NCBI GenBank assembly: GCA_013368445.1
Contig: JAACJO010000002.1
Coordinates: 1,178,001 to 1,242,000 of the forward strand
Length of the DNA stretch: 64,000 nt
Direction of reading: 5' to 3'
DNA from: Leucocoprinus leucothites
Taxonomy: Eukaryota > Basidiomycota > Agaricomycetes > Agaricales > Agaricaceae
Under the pieces are notes generated by a model that saw only the letters and a list, made by a program, of their open reading frames with translations, did not search any database and was not told where the DNA came from. Position numbers and translations under genes: made by a program. This document shows positions 62,846-64,000 of the stretch, piece after piece. How positions within the stretch are numbered: the stretch's first letter is position 1; each line of letters opens with the position of its first letter.

Positions 62846-63574
62846 TTGTGTGAGATTCACTCTGCTCCGGGGATGTGTAGGTACAGAGGAGGATGTGTTG
62901 ACCTGATAACGTTGAGTTCAGCGCGATTGACCTGTCATTTTGAGCTTATTTGGCTCCTCAAGGCCAAAGTTTAATCACGATGACAGTCGGATGGCAATTC
63001 GAGACCACGCCCCAGCCAACTACTATTACAGGTCAAGTTGCAAGGACGACAAGGACGACAAACTACTCCCTTCTGTCCAGAATGACATCCATTTTTTAAG
63101 AGTCGAGATTTGACCCAAATTATTTGCAGTGGCCCGGCGCGATCCAACCATACTTCTTGACTTCGTCAAAGGAAACAGGTGTGCTGATGCGGGTGATTTT
63201 CGGCCTATTTCAATGTATAACCTATTAATTACGATATTTTCACTCAGTTCTCATCTTCCTGAAAAGCATGGTACCATACCAGACGAAGGCTTAGTAGTAT
63301 CTTCATCCTTGTTACCTTGTGAGTATTCGGACAGTATTGCGTTCGAACGGCCGCGCCCCGGAGAGCAAGTCATGGTCAGGGAATGGGGCATAAGCTCACA
63401 TTCATGGAAGACTGATTGTGGTTTACATATTCTTTCTTTTTGTCGAAAGAGACGAGAATCCAGGCTCTGGTAAGCCACGAGGGGACTAGGAATCTTAATC
63501 GTCCTATACAATTAAAATCTGATTTGGGGAGTAAATATACACGAGACAAGAAAACAGAGCGTATACCGCTGATA
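62846..63574. other. Intergenic between F-box-like start and GAR1 stop
   Basis: 729 bases holding the F-box-like promoter and the GAR1 3' flank. An overlapping direct repeat, AAGGACGACAAGGACGACAA, lies at 63041-63060. No gene is supported. Confidence 0.5.
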
Positions 63575-64000
63575 TTATGAACCTCTGAAACCACCTCGGC
63601 CACGACCACCGCCTCCGCGAAAACCTCCACCCCTGCCGCCCCCGAACCCTCCTCCGCCTCCAAATCCTCCTCCGCCCCCAAATCCTCCGCGACCTCCTCT
63701 TCCCGGGGGACCACCTCTTGCTCCACCTCTTCCCGGTGGTCCTCCTCTTCCTCCCCCGCGTTGGAATCCACCTCGTCCACCTCTACCACCGCCCCTCCCG
63801 CCTGCTGCACCTCCCCGGCCACGACCACGTTCTGTTATAACAAATCAGCAAGTAGTTGGACAAGGGAGACTCATACACCCTACTTGTAACACCTGAACAA
63901 AGAAGGACGGAGTCAGATAGGGAAGGTAGGAAAGACAGACGGTTACGAACCACCAGCGACTTTGGGTTTTGGGAGGAATCGTTCAATGGGAAGGAGTTTA
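63575..64000 (-). CDS. gar1: H/ACA snoRNP subunit Gar1, C-terminal part (cut by window edge)
   Basis: The minus strand enters at 64000 in the strip KLLPIERFLPKPKVAGG, which matches the end of the conserved Gar1 core. Two short introns (about 63898-63954 and 63835-63882) separate it from an exon that is almost all Gly, Arg and Phe (RGGRGGFQRGGGRGG, then repeated GGGGFG units). It ends GGGRGRGGFRGS before the TAA at 63575-63577. Gar1 is a core protein of H/ACA snoRNPs, with Cbf5/dyskerin, Nop10 and Nhp2, guiding rRNA pseudouridylation in the nucleolus. The N-terminal part of the gene lies beyond 64000, so its start is not seen. Another RGG protein is unlikely, given the core strip. Confidence 0.87.

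Noticed and set aside
62846..62860. Start of the F-box-like gene five codons upstream
   Set aside because: That start would be GTG; an ATG at 62845 in the same frame is the ordinary choice.
63600..63830. Repeat array suggesting a CRISPR or minisatellite
   Set aside because: The regular GGNGG pattern encodes Gly/Arg repeats of Gar1 in one frame; spacers are absent and CRISPR is not expected in a fungal nucleus.

Overview
The window is nuclear DNA of a filamentous basidiomycete, most likely an agaricomycete. The genes are split by many short (about 45-85 nt) GT-AG introns. Genes lie on both strands a few hundred bases apart. The proteins are typical fungal ones (ERG4, Kar9, Mpe1, Vps5, Bye1, L-arabinitol dehydrogenase). 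The F-box-like proteins carry the 'VCRHWREIALAC' strip, which I associate with mushroom F-box expansions. All names come from reading translated motifs by eye; no database was searched.

Layout. 1-17.6 kb is housekeeping: a Clr2-like silencing factor, a TRAPPC12-like trafficking subunit, a Kar9/GAS2 microtubule protein, the ergosterol enzyme ERG4, the cleavage/polyadenylation factor Mpe1, and a small CsbD-like protein. 17.7-24 kb is accessory: an intron-containing tRNA-Asp, then three related F-box-like copies in tandem, all broken by frameshifts, stops or truncation. 24.2-28.6 kb holds a Vps5/SNX1 retromer sorting nexin and an unrecognised tail-anchored membrane protein. 28.6-38 kb is gene-poor and secretory: two GH18 chitinase-like paralogues with signal peptides and a secreted protein of unknown function. 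Mannitol-1-phosphate dehydrogenase follows at 38.6-40 kb.

40.4-64 kb is dense again. A very large gene reads as one spliced unit that joins a calponin-homology (CH) domain, a Cdc7/SepH-type septation kinase and a C1-like zinc finger. Then come a Bye1-type PHD/TFIIS-M/SPOC transcription factor, L-arabinitol 4-dehydrogenase, an NDR (Cbk1/Orb6) kinase head-to-head with the splicing factor Prp4, an apparently intact F-box-like gene and, cut by the window edge, the snoRNP protein Gar1.

The genes do not form one pathway. The clearest themes are cell-shape and septation control (the CH-kinase-C1 gene, NDR kinase and Kar9), RNA processing and transcription (Mpe1, Bye1, Prp4, Gar1), and polyol or wall carbohydrate metabolism (the two GH18 genes, mannitol-1-phosphate and arabinitol dehydrogenases). 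The most unusual features are the CH-kinase-C1 fusion and the decaying F-box tandem array. Intron boundaries were placed by reading splice sites and conserved frames, so a few internal exons are approximate.
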